Notes: generated from the letters alone by a model not told the origin. Positions 7,288-14,883 are shown, counted from the first letter of the stretch. The stretch: DNA of 16,583 bases from an uncultured Prevotella sp. (GCA_905196835.1 CAJJWN010000056.1:1-16583), one strand, 5' to 3'. Numbers and translations are program-made.

Positions 7288-7512
7288 CGCCCACCCCAGC
7301 CATCCCGAAGGGAGGGAGCTTGATTAGTGTTGTTCCAATAACGGCATATTAGGCTAATAAGGCTTATTGGGCTAATCATAATAATAGGCCGGATAAGCCT
7401 TATTAGCCCAATAAGCCTGATGCGCCTTGCCTGAAAACAAACTGGCAAAGCATACTAAGCCTCCTCCACTTGGGGAGGTTGGGAGGGGCTTTCGGGATGG
7501 TTGGGGTGGGTG
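7288..7512. repeat. 225-bp stretch bounded by 22-bp inverted repeats
   Basis: Positions 7288-7309 and 7491-7512 are inverted copies with 2 mismatches (TTCGGGATGGNTGGGGTGGG core). Between them are a G/C-rich GGGAGG-type segment next to each arm and an A/T-rich palindromic core. No reading frame in it looks like a protein. It ends just after the Nudix stop codon region (7520), so the right arm could also act as a terminator. It may be a non-autonomous insertion. Confidence 0.55.
7352..7417. repeat. Reiterated GGCTAATAAGGCTTATTGGG palindromes
   Basis: Two overlapping perfect 16-bp inverted pairs occur: 7352-7367 with 7393-7408, and 7361-7376 with 7402-7417. They arise from inverted copies of one unit, GGCTAATAAGGCTTATTGGG. 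A degenerate relative (GGCTCATTGGGCTGACCCGG and following bases) lies at 16226-16268 after metK. Confidence 0.7.
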
Positions 7513-7519
7513 TCAGTTC

Positions 7520-8068
7520 TTATTCTTTCTTCTCGTAAAAGTGCTTCCACAGCGGCGCGGCCATCAGGCTTTGCATTATTCCGCCCTCCTTGAGCAGGGC
7601 GAGCACGTCGTTTTCCGTCATCAGCAACACCTCTATGTCCTCCGTGCGGTCAAGGTGCTGGCTGCCGGTAAGCTCCACGCCCGTGGCAAGGAAGCAGTGG
7701 CACAGGTTGTTCATGGTGCTCGTGTTGGCCGATACGGTCATCACTTCACGCCACACTCCGCCGCTGTAGCCTGTCTCTTCCATGAGTTCGCGGCGCGCTG
7801 CGTCCACGGGCTGCTCGCCCTCCTCGCACACTCCGGCCACGATTTCGGTGCCCGTGCGCCCAATGCCGTGGCGGTACTGGCGTATCATTACATACTCGCC
7901 GCCGCCGGTTACGGCTATTACGTTCACCCACGTGGGGTATTCCAGCACGTAATACTCGTCGTTCACCACGCCCGTAGGCAGCTCCACCGTGTCACGCCGC
8001 GCCGTAAGCCACGGCCGGCGGATGATGTATTCGCTCTTGAGCGTCTTCCATTTCATGTCGCGTTGCAT
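7520..8068 (-). CDS. Nudix hydrolase, ADP-ribose pyrophosphatase-like
   Basis: A 182-residue cytosolic protein with a complete Nudix box at 79-101: Gly79, Glu85, then RELMEETGY (93-101), fitting GX5EX7REUXEEXGU with no substitution. The preceding NVIAVTGGGEYVMIRQYRHG (49-68) with the IRQYR stretch is typical of ADP-ribose/ADP-sugar pyrophosphatases, which hydrolyse nucleoside diphosphate-linked substrates using Mg2+ bound by the box glutamates. Start could be residue 1 (8068) or Met5 (8056). No TAnnTTTG box was found just upstream. It is divergent from the restriction-modification controller gene and probably is the native neighbour into which that island inserted. Substrate within the family is not certain. 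Confidence 0.88.
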   Translation of the reverse strand: MQRDMKWKTLKSEYIIRRPWLTARRDTVELPTGVVNDEYYVLEYPTWVNVIAVTGGGEYVMIRQYRHGIGRTGTEIVAGVCEEGEQPVDAARRELMEETGYSGGVWREVMTVSANTSTMNNLCHCFLATGVELTGSQHLDRTEDIEVLLMTENDVLALLKEGGIMQSLMAAPLWKHFYEKKE

Positions 8069-8197
8069 AGTTTCAGAAGTTTTATTTGATAACGGCCTTG
8101 TTCCTTGTTTTATTGTTTGTATATGTGACAGCCGCCCGGTTACGATGATTGAAGTGTTTGAAGATTTAATATTATTTCAAATAAAAGCAGGTTGATG

Positions 8198-8211
8198 CTA
8201 CCTAAAGGTAG
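8198..8211. promoter_or_regulatory. Candidate C-box operator of the restriction-modification system
   Basis: CTACCTAAAGGTAG is a dyad with perfect 5-bp arms (CTACC/GGTAG) around TAAA. It ends where the -33 region of the controller promoter begins. C proteins of Type II systems bind such dyads to activate and then repress their own operon. Only one strong dyad is seen; a second half-operator, usual for C-boxes, is not evident. Confidence 0.5.
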
Positions 8212-8242
8212 TTTTACGTATGGATAGTGTTTGTTATTTTTG
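8212..8242 (+). promoter_or_regulatory. Promoter of the controller-endonuclease operon
   Basis: TATTTTTG (8235-8242) is an exact TAnnTTTG -7 box with a TTTT -33-like element at 8212-8215, 19 bases before it. Transcription should begin near 8247-8249, which places the start at or next to the ATG at 8250. This argues for that ATG over the in-frame ATG at 8220. Confidence 0.6.
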
Positions 8243-8249
8243 CAAAATC

Positions 8250-8462
8250 ATGGAGAACGATATAAACAAACTGTTTGGAGGAAAGGTTGTTGAAATGCGA
8301 AAGCAACACGGCTTGACGCAGGAGGAATTGTCCTTCAAGTGTTGCATACACCGCGCCTATATGGGTACGATTGAGCGTGGAGAAAAGAGCGTTACGCTTG
8401 ATACAGTGGCTAAAGTCGCCACGGGATTGGGCGTTGAAGTTAAGGAACTTTTTGATTTTTAA
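8250..8462 (+). CDS. Controller (C) protein of a Type II restriction-modification system
   Basis: A 70-residue single-domain XRE/Cro-type helix-turn-helix protein. GLTQEELSFKCCIHRAYMGT (21-40) forms the helix-turn-helix, followed by IERGEKSVTLDTVAKVATGL (41-60). The RAYMGTIERGEKSVTL stretch is the hallmark of C proteins (R-x-Y-x-G-x-I-E-R-G-E). Such proteins are dimers that time expression of the endonuclease after entry into a new host. An in-frame ATG at 8220 would add MDSVCYFCKI, but it lies upstream of the -7 box, so 8250 is preferred. The endonuclease gene follows 5 bases after the stop. It is A+T-richer than the flanking genes, like the rest of the island. Confidence 0.85.
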   Translation: MENDINKLFGGKVVEMRKQHGLTQEELSFKCCIHRAYMGTIERGEKSVTLDTVAKVATGLGVEVKELFDF

Positions 8463-8467
8463 CCGTG

Positions 8468-9451
8468 ATGAAGCCAAATGTAAAGTTAATAACGATAGAC
8501 GATAATTTGTCAAAGATTGTGGCATTTATCAACGATGTGATTATAAGTCCGAGAAAGGCGTTGCGTTATTGGTCGGGCATAACCAACCAAACGCCAGCCG
8601 CCAAGATAGGCTATATAGGGCAACACTTGGCGTCGCTGATAACCGGTATGCCCGGCACAAGGAGCGGAGCGAGGGGTGATGACCTTGTGGATGGCACGGA
8701 AGTAAAGTCATGCAACAAGATAGACCAGGCCGACAAGTGCAAGGATTGTGGCAATAGGGTGATGCGGACGGATGCCGTCTGCCCTGTATGTGGCAGCGGA
8801 AATATCGACAGGAAGGATGACAGCAAGTGGCTGTTTTCGATTAGAGACGATTTTGAACTCAAACAATATCACAGTCTTGACAGAGTGCTCCTGTTGCTTA
8901 TGGACTATCCAGGCTTTGATAATGGCGACTTTTCAGACATCCGTATTTCCGCTTTTGAGATATATCCGAAAGAAGAACGCATGAAAGTCTTTAACGACCT
9001 GATAGACAACCATTATTGGAATATTTATCGTCCAAAGGCTACAGCTGGCGAAAAGACAAATCCGATGAACCTGCATCCGTGGTCGTTCCAGTTCTATAAG
9101 TGCAATCCTGTCATGACGTTTCAATGCTTGATAAAAGACATTGACGTGTCGCCACAGATAGAAGTGGTTAGTTTTGTGGGTCCTGAAGAAGAACGTTGCG
9201 ACAACCTTAAGCCTGTGCCTATGCCGTCATCGCTGCTTAAAGAGAGTGAATGGAGCGTTTTGCTGTCGGCCGCCGATTATGAGACTGACATCCGTCCGTT
9301 GCTCTCATTCGACATGCCGAAGGATAATTTTGAATGGGTGGATGTTAGTATGAAATCGAAGTTGCTTTCTTTTCTCGATGAGAAACTGCGTGGATTCATT
9401 CCTTTAAGACCGATAGTTTCTACACGGCAGAAGAGCCATTACCACAGGTGA
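8468..9451 (+). CDS. Type II restriction endonuclease, MamI-like
   Basis: A 327-residue protein; an alternative GTG start at 8465 adds one residue. GDDLVDGTEVKS (about 70-81) is a PD-(D/E)XK-type catalytic core with Glu78 and Lys80 and upstream aspartates at 71, 72 and 75. It is followed at once by a four-cysteine zinc ribbon, CKDCG (91-95) and CPVCG (105-109), and then RKDDSKWLFSIR. From memory this arrangement belongs to the MamI family (RE_MamI), whose prototypes cut GATNNNNATC; that specificity is inference here. No signal peptide is present. It is in one operon with the C protein and convergent with the methyltransferase, whose stop is 12 bases away. The frame is intact with no sign of decay. 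Confidence 0.8.
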   Translation: MKPNVKLITIDDNLSKIVAFINDVIISPRKALRYWSGITNQTPAAKIGYIGQHLASLITGMPGTRSGARGDDLVDGTEVKSCNKIDQADKCKDCGNRVMRTDAVCPVCGSGNIDRKDDSKWLFSIRDDFELKQYHSLDRVLLLLMDYPGFDNGDFSDIRISAFEIYPKEERMKVFNDLIDNHYWNIYRPKATAGEKTNPMNLHPWSFQFYKCNPVMTFQCLIKDIDVSPQIEVVSFVGPEEERCDNLKPVPMPSSLLKESEWSVLLSAADYETDIRPLLSFDMPKDNFEWVDVSMKSKLLSFLDEKLRGFIPLRPIVSTRQKSHYHR

Positions 9452-9463
9452 TGCCTTCTATTG

Positions 9464-10372
9464 TCATAGCGCAAGCCTTTTGTCTGAATATGATGTTTGT
9501 TCTTTTATCCGTTCAATAGCCGTATTGTGGTACTCCTCATTGATTTCTATGCCGATATATTTCCTGCCGGTTGCGATACATGAAAGCTGTGTCGAGCCGC
9601 ATCCTGCGAACGGGTCGAGCACCGTGTCGCCCTCATTGCTGCTTGCAAGGATGAGGCGCGTTATCAGCTTCAGCGGTTTTTGTGTGGGGTGGTAGCGTTT
9701 TTCCTTGTAAAAGTCGATGTCGCGCCATACGTCGGTTATGCCCATTTGTGGATTGAAGGTCTGGGCAACTTTGGCATAAGGGCAATCGAATTGGAGCAGG
9801 TCAGCCAGCTTGTTCCATAGCTCTTCGGTAGGGAACTGCTCGCAGACATTGTTCCCTGTGTATATGCTCCACATTCCGCCACCGTTTGATTTTACTCCAA
9901 GGAACTCGTTTATTTGCTTTGCCGAGAGGCCAAGTTCACGTTGACGGTCTTTCAGGAAGCCTTTTACAAACTTCTTGTTGTCCTTGATTATGAACAGTAT
10001 GCTTTCCGTTGTGTTGGGGAAAACCTTGTATTTCCTGGTAGCCCTGCCGCTTACAGACCTCATGCCTTTGTCTATTATGATTTGCTGGCGTAGTTCAAGC
10101 CCGAGGTCGTCAAGGTAAGGCACAAGCAAGGCCAATGTTCTGAAATATCCGAAACAATAGAAAGTGCCGCCGAAGCGGAGCACTCTTGATACTTCTTTAA
10201 TCCACGAAACAGACCACTTTACATAGTCTTTCTCCGTCCTCCACATATAGTCCCACTTCTGGCCTACAACTTTCCAGTAGGGCGGGTCGGCTATTACGAG
10301 GTCTATGCTGTTGTCGGGCATCGACCTCATCTCGCTTATGCAGTCTCCTAATATGCAGACGTTTGTTTTCAT
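9464..10372 (-). CDS. Beta-class DNA methyltransferase, probably N6-adenine
   Basis: A 302-residue protein. The start at 10372 is chosen because the promoter -7 box lies at 10395-10402; the in-frame ATG at 10408 would be upstream of transcription start. Motif IV, DPPY (29-32), precedes motif I, VLDPFAGCGS (251-260), which gives the beta-class order. HPTQKP (228-233) is motif X-like and Glu276 in KYIGIE is the motif II acidic residue. DPPY with this order is most often N6-adenine methylation, though N4-cytosine is not excluded. The region between (about 135-220) should hold the target recognition part. It protects host DNA against the convergent endonuclease and uses S-adenosylmethionine. It is complete and has its own promoter, separate from the C-controlled one. 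Confidence 0.9.
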   Translation of the reverse strand: MKTNVCILGDCISEMRSMPDNSIDLVIADPPYWKVVGQKWDYMWRTEKDYVKWSVSWIKEVSRVLRFGGTFYCFGYFRTLALLVPYLDDLGLELRQQIIIDKGMRSVSGRATRKYKVFPNTTESILFIIKDNKKFVKGFLKDRQRELGLSAKQINEFLGVKSNGGGMWSIYTGNNVCEQFPTEELWNKLADLLQFDCPYAKVAQTFNPQMGITDVWRDIDFYKEKRYHPTQKPLKLITRLILASSNEGDTVLDPFAGCGSTQLSCIATGRKYIGIEINEEYHNTAIERIKEQTSYSDKRLAL

Positions 10373-10394
10373 CTGGTGGATATTTATCTTGTTG

Positions 10395-10426
10395 CAAAGA
10401 TAGTGCAAGTTGGGCGGAATGCAAAA
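10395..10426 (-). promoter_or_regulatory. Promoter of the DNA methyltransferase gene
   Basis: On the minus strand TTTTG (10422-10426) and TATCTTTG (10395-10402) are separated by 19 bases, the standard Bacteroidota -33/-7 layout. The expected leader to the ATG at 10372 is about 15-20 bases. No copy of the CTACCTAAAGGTAG dyad is here, so expression is probably independent of the C protein. Confidence 0.75.
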
Positions 10427-10525
10427 TAAAAGGGCGTGAAACGGCTTTTATTTTGCCATGTACTTTATGCGTTTCATCACTTAAATGTAGATGTTTCTGT
10501 ATCTTGCTGATTTTCAGTGTGTTTG

Positions 10526-10608
10526 TAAAAGGCCGCCTTTTAGCTTATAAAAGACGGCCTTTTAGAGCGCAATTGACGGCCTTTTGTAAGCTGAAATACG
10601 GCCTTTTG
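10526..10608 (+). repeat. Composite four-module GGCCGTC repeat, copy 2; likely terminator for the pseudouridine synthase
   Basis: Modules 1 and 2 (10526-10542 and 10548-10564) form a 17-bp stem with one mismatch and a 5-base loop, ending in TTTTA. Module 3 is TTGACGGCCTTTTG (about 10573-10586) and module 4 TACGGCCTTTTGCG (about 10597-10610). Order and orientation match copy 1. It is 38 bases beyond the pseudouridine synthase stop on the minus strand and upstream of the methyltransferase promoter, so it could insulate the two. Confidence 0.75.
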
Positions 10609-10645
10609 CGGTTCGTATGAAAACTGGCCGTTGGACGGTGCATCA

Positions 10646-12268
10646 TCAAAACTCCGCCCGCCGCTCGAATTTCATCGTCTTGCCGGTCACGGGGTGCGTG
10701 AACTCCAGCTGCTCGGCGTGCAGGCAAAGGCGGCCGCGGCCGTGGCCGTAGAGGCGGTCGCCGAGGATGGGCGCGGCCAGTCCGGCGGCGTGTGCGCAGT
10801 GCAGGCGCAGCTGGTGGGTGCGTCCCGTGTGGGGGAAGAGGGCCACGCGCGTGGTGTTCCCCTGCGTTTCGAGTATTCGGTATTCGGTTACGGCCTCCTT
10901 GCCGTTGGCAAGGTCAACCTTCTGATATGGCCTGTCGAGCGGGTCGGGGCGCATGGGCAGCCTGATTTCGCCGTGCATGGGGCGGCTGGGCACGCCGTCC
11001 AGCAGGGCTACATACCGCTTCCTGACCTCACGGCGGAGGAATTGCGCTTGGAGTTTCTTGTACGTCGCCATGTCGAAAGCCACGATGAGCAGCCCCGATG
11101 TGTCCATGTCAAGGCGGTGTACAAGCGTCAGCTGTGGTTTGTCGGGATGACGGCGGCGCATGTCTTCAAGTACCGACTCGCCTCCGCTGCGGCCCGGCAC
11201 GCTCTTCATCCCTGCCGGTTTGTTGACCACGGCCAGCCAATCGTCTTCGTAGACTATCTCCAGCGGCTCGCTGACGGCGGCTTCCGGGCTGCCTTTTTCC
11301 ACCTCAAGCCCCTGCAACATGTGCCCGAGTATGGGCAGACACTTGCCCCGACAGGCCGGGTAGAAGTGCAGGTGGTGGCGCACTTCGCCCTTTGGCGACT
11401 CGCCCCACCAGAACTCCGCCATGCACACGGGGCGCATACGGTTGAGGTAAGCGTGCTGAAGCAGCTTCGGGGCGCAGCAGTCTCCCGCTCCGGCCGGCGG
11501 CACGCGCTGCGGCGTGTGGGCGAATATGTCGCATAGGTTGCGCCGCTCTCCGCGTGCGTTGAGCATGGAGTATTGCGAGAAAAGCCAGCGTTGCAGCGCG
11601 TCGGACATCTGCCTGCGCCGCGCTTTCAGTGCCTCAATTTCGTCATCAAAGACCTTTACCGCCTGCTCCTTTGCGGCCAAAAGCTCCGCGCCCCGCCGTT
11701 TCAGGCGGCGCAGTTCGGCCGTCATGTGCTGGCTCTCGCGCGTCATCGCCGCCTCCTCTTCGGCCGTCAGGGGCTGCGGCGACTGCCTGCGTGCGTCGCG
11801 CCGGACCTTCGCCTGCCGCATGGCCTGCCTGTATTCGTCCTCCGCCTTGGCGTTCTCTTCAGCACAACAGGCCTTTTCGCGCAGTGCCGTTTGATATTCT
11901 TCAGAGTTTTGCAGACTGTCTATGCGCCTGTTGACGGCTGAAATTTCGGCCTCGCGGGTCTTGAAATAGCCGTCAGGAGACGTCGCGTCGAACACCGGCG
12001 GCACAAAGAACGCATGGTCGTTGCTTCCGCAGAGCAGCCCCGAGAACGCCGCGAGGTAGCCCGTCAGGCCGTTGTCCGTCTCGACGACGAGCACCCCGAA
12101 CATCTTGCCTTTGTCCGCTTCGGCGCGCAAGAGGCTGTCACCGGCAATATAGTCCTGCAACTCCTTGGTCGCCGCGAGGCACAAGGGATGAGGCTCGTAG
12201 CAAAAAGGGTCAGTGAACTTGGCTGGCCGTGGCAGCGCGGTATGCAGCGGATGGAAGTGTGGAGGCAT
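10646..12268 (-). CDS. RluA-family RNA pseudouridine synthase with long N-terminal extension
   Basis: A 540-residue protein. The catalytic domain is C-terminal (about 335-540): EIVYEDDWLAVVNKPAGM (337-354), HRLDMDTSGLLI (384-395) with the catalytic Asp387, KRYVALLDG (417-425), then HTGRTHQLRLHCAH (480-493) and ILGDRLYG (501-508). These enzymes isomerise specific uridines in rRNA or tRNA. The first 330 residues have no S4 domain. They contain a Cys-containing N-terminal segment, a charged Arg/Glu/Ala-rich coiled-coil stretch (about 102-225), and a segment with DCCAPKLL (263-270) and HFYPACRGKC (301-310). I recall similar long forms in other Bacteroidota, but the extension's role is unknown to me. 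It is downstream of eno but separated by a strong hairpin. The target uridine cannot be named. Confidence 0.88.
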   Translation of the reverse strand: MPPHFHPLHTALPRPAKFTDPFCYEPHPLCLAATKELQDYIAGDSLLRAEADKGKMFGVLVVETDNGLTGYLAAFSGLLCGSNDHAFFVPPVFDATSPDGYFKTREAEISAVNRRIDSLQNSEEYQTALREKACCAEENAKAEDEYRQAMRQAKVRRDARRQSPQPLTAEEEAAMTRESQHMTAELRRLKRRGAELLAAKEQAVKVFDDEIEALKARRRQMSDALQRWLFSQYSMLNARGERRNLCDIFAHTPQRVPPAGAGDCCAPKLLQHAYLNRMRPVCMAEFWWGESPKGEVRHHLHFYPACRGKCLPILGHMLQGLEVEKGSPEAAVSEPLEIVYEDDWLAVVNKPAGMKSVPGRSGGESVLEDMRRRHPDKPQLTLVHRLDMDTSGLLIVAFDMATYKKLQAQFLRREVRKRYVALLDGVPSRPMHGEIRLPMRPDPLDRPYQKVDLANGKEAVTEYRILETQGNTTRVALFPHTGRTHQLRLHCAHAAGLAAPILGDRLYGHGRGRLCLHAEQLEFTHPVTGKTMKFERRAEF

Positions 12269-12283
12269 TGGTTTTTGGTTTAA

Positions 12284-12422
12284 GGAGTTATCAGGAGTAA
12301 ACGGGAGTTATCACTCGCTGCGCTTGTTCAGGGAGTTAACGGACATTGCCCGGGAATGCTATTGTCCGTTAACTTCTGGCGGCTGACAAGCCGCCTAACT
12401 CCCGTTAACTCCTGATAACTCC
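12284..12422. repeat. Nested inverted repeats between eno and the pseudouridine synthase
   Basis: Outer arms 12284-12310 and 12396-12422 are 27 bp with one mismatch (GGAGTTATCAGGAGT core). Inside them 12335-12345 and 12363-12373 pair perfectly (GTTAACGGACA), and GGCGGCT/AGCCGCC (12378-12384 with 12389-12395) forms a tight hairpin. The element lies 15 bases upstream of the pseudouridine synthase start on the minus strand, so its promoter and leader must lie in or across it. Confidence 0.75.
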
Positions 12423-12425
12423 CTT

Positions 12426-12474
12426 TCAAAACGCATAAAAGGCCGTGCGTGGCACGGCCTTTTATGCGTTTTGA
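12426..12474 (-). terminator. Terminator of eno
   Basis: A perfect 23-bp stem (12426-12448 with 12452-12474) and a 3-base GTG loop, with GGCCGTGC at its tip and ACGCATAAAA lower in the stem. It begins 12 bases after the enolase stop codon on the minus strand, and its descending arm ends in GCGTTTTGA. The AAAAGGCCGTGC half resembles the modules of the composite repeats elsewhere in the window. Confidence 0.85.
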
Positions 12475-12486
12475 TTTATTGAAATA

Positions 12487-13809
<1,323 letters not shown>

Positions 13810-13846
13810 TTATGAGTTGTAATTCGTGTTCTCTTTATTTCGGATG

Positions 13847-13878
13847 CAAAGGTACTGCAAAATCGGGAATAAAGGAAA
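13847..13878 (-). promoter_or_regulatory. Promoter of eno
   Basis: The minus strand carries TACCTTTG (13847-13854), an exact TAnnTTTG box, with TTTC (13875-13878) 20 bases upstream as a weak -33 element. The predicted leader to the ATG at 13794 is about 45 bases. Confidence 0.7.
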
Positions 13879-13935
13879 CGTTGCGGCGGCTTATTTCGGG
13901 CGATTTAATCTTTATTAATATATATAAGGTGTAGT

Positions 13936-13974
13936 GGGAAGGCTGGGAGTGCCGGGAGAGCGGGGAGGACTGGG
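13936..13974 (+). other. G-quadruplex-forming motif
   Basis: Five runs of three or four G (13936-13938, 13945-13947, 13954-13956, 13962-13965, 13972-13974) are separated by loops of 6, 6, 5 and 6 bases, satisfying the G3+N1-7 rule. The spacing is nearly regular, so it may have arisen by tandem duplication of a GGGAG-type 9-mer. It lies in the 486-base divergent intergenic region (13795-14280), about 60 bases upstream of the eno start site. Confidence 0.6.
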
Positions 13975-14015
13975 AACAGGACGGACGGCGGCTGGCGCAA
14001 GGGGTTGCGGCAGGC

Positions 14016-14112
14016 CGCGTTGCGAAAGGCGGTCTTTTACATTCCAAAAGGCCGTTAATCGCATTGCAAAAGGCCGTCTTTTGCAGGCTAAAAGACGGCC
14101 TTTCGCAACGCG
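14016..14112 (-). repeat. Composite four-module GGCCGTC repeat, copy 3 (inverted)
   Basis: Outer arms 14016-14039 and 14089-14112 are 24-bp inverted copies with one mismatch (CGCGTTGCGAAAGGC outer part). Two more modules lie between: CAAAAGGCCGTTAAT and AAAAGGCCGTCTTTTGC. Read on the minus strand, the module order and the ATTAACGGCC third module match copies 1 and 2. It sits between the divergent eno and nucleotidyltransferase promoters, so here it cannot be a 3' terminator of either. Confidence 0.8.
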
Positions 14113-14198
14113 CTGTGCCACAAGGCGTTACGCAGTCGGTTTTTCAGCGTTTTATGAAAAATTATATATAACCGTGTGCTTCGTTCGCCATAATTCAC

Positions 14199-14206
14199 TA
14201 TCTTTG
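14199..14206 (+). promoter_or_regulatory. -7 box for the nucleotidyltransferase gene
   Basis: TATCTTTG is an exact TAnnTTTG element, 74 bases before the ATG at 14281. No clear TTTG is found 19-21 bases before it. The leader would be about 68 bases. Confidence 0.6.
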
Positions 14207-14280
14207 CAAAAGACAACCTGCATTCGGGAAGTTGCAAGCAAGCTTACATTCCGCCCGTTTGCATCATCCTTATAGGGAAT

Positions 14281-14595
14281 ATGGAACGTGAAGTGTTGAT
14301 AGAACGCCTGAAGATGCTTGCGCGCGCCACCATGCCGGCAGGAAGCTCGCTGCTGCTGTACGGTTCTCGTGCGCGTGGCGATGCCCGTGAAGGCTCCGAC
14401 TGGGACTTGCTTATACTGCTTGACAAGCCCCGTCTTGAGGCCGACGACTACGGCGTGGCCTATCCTTTCCGTGAACTGGGATGGAGTGTTGGCGAGGAAA
14501 TAAACCCATCAGTGTACACTAAGAACCAATGGGAGGCATGGAAATACCAGCCTTACCATAAGAACGTGGAACGCGACAAAATCGTATTGATATGA
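14281..14595 (+). CDS. Small MNT-type nucleotidyltransferase domain protein
   Basis: A 104-residue protein of the minimal nucleotidyltransferase fold. GSRARGD (28-34) and SDWDLLILLD (39-48) make the GSX10DXD core; Asp40 and Asp42 are the metal ligands, and Glu72 or Glu73 in GEEINPSVY is a candidate third acidic residue. Proteins of this kind transfer nucleotides to protein or RNA hydroxyls; many are antitoxins (MntA) that modify a HEPN ribonuclease encoded next door. No HEPN gene is next to it: the downstream 288 bases hold a repeat element and the metK promoter. It is therefore either a solo enzyme or has lost its partner. The catalytic residues are intact, so it is not an obvious pseudogene. 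Confidence 0.85.
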   Translation: MEREVLIERLKMLARATMPAGSSLLLYGSRARGDAREGSDWDLLILLDKPRLEADDYGVAYPFRELGWSVGEEINPSVYTKNQWEAWKYQPYHKNVERDKIVLI

Positions 14596-14647
14596 GCCTG
14601 ACGGCTCAATCAAGCGTTTTGTCTTAATGTGATTAGATGTAAGGACG

Positions 14648-14774
14648 CATCCTTTGTAGGGACATAATTCATTATGTCCGTACGTTCTGGAAGAACGTTT
14701 TTATTTAGTTGTGCATGATTGATACGCCCCTTCGTGACGTGCGGACATAATGAATTATGTCCCTACAAAGGATG
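14648..14774. mobile_element. 127-bp MITE-like element with perfect 33-bp inverted ends
   Basis: 14648-14680 and 14742-14774 are exact reverse complements over 33 bases. Each arm contains its own near-palindrome, GGACATAATTCATTATGTCC. The 61-base centre holds a small hairpin and no reading frame. Size, perfect ends and lack of coding capacity fit a non-autonomous insertion or REP-like element. No clear target-site duplication is seen and no transposase is in the window. It lies between the nucleotidyltransferase and metK. Confidence 0.65.
14682..14703 (+). terminator. Hairpin plus T-run inside the MITE-like element
   Basis: ACGTTCT (14682-14688) and AGAACGT (14692-14698) pair around a GGA loop and are followed by TTTTT. 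It is on the strand and in a position (87 bases after the stop) to terminate the nucleotidyltransferase transcript before metK. Confidence 0.5.
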
Positions 14775-14823
14775 TATCATCATGTCTAACTCGTGTTATT
14801 TTATCGTTAAAAACCCCGTTTTG

Positions 14824-14855
14824 TTTTGCCATGAGGCTGAAAAGGCGTAACTTTG
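14824..14855 (+). promoter_or_regulatory. Promoter of metK
   Basis: TTTTG (14824-14828) and TAACTTTG (14848-14855) are 19 bases apart, an ideal Bacteroidota -33/-7 pair. The leader to the ATG at 14884 is about 23 bases, too short for a SAM riboswitch, and none is seen. Confidence 0.8.
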
Positions 14856-14883
14856 CAGCCATTTACAAACAAAGCGAGGTAAT

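Noticed and set aside
8220..8249. Controller protein start at 8220
   Set aside because: It precedes the -7 box, and the added residues (MDSVCYFCKI) do not match C proteins.
10373..10408. Methyltransferase start at 10408
   Set aside because: The -7 box TATCTTTG at 10395-10402 lies downstream of that ATG, so the codon would not be in the transcript; ATG 10372 fits the family N-terminus.
14596..14883. SAM riboswitch upstream of metK
   Set aside because: The predicted leader is only about 23 bases and the structured part upstream is an inverted-repeat element lying before the promoter.
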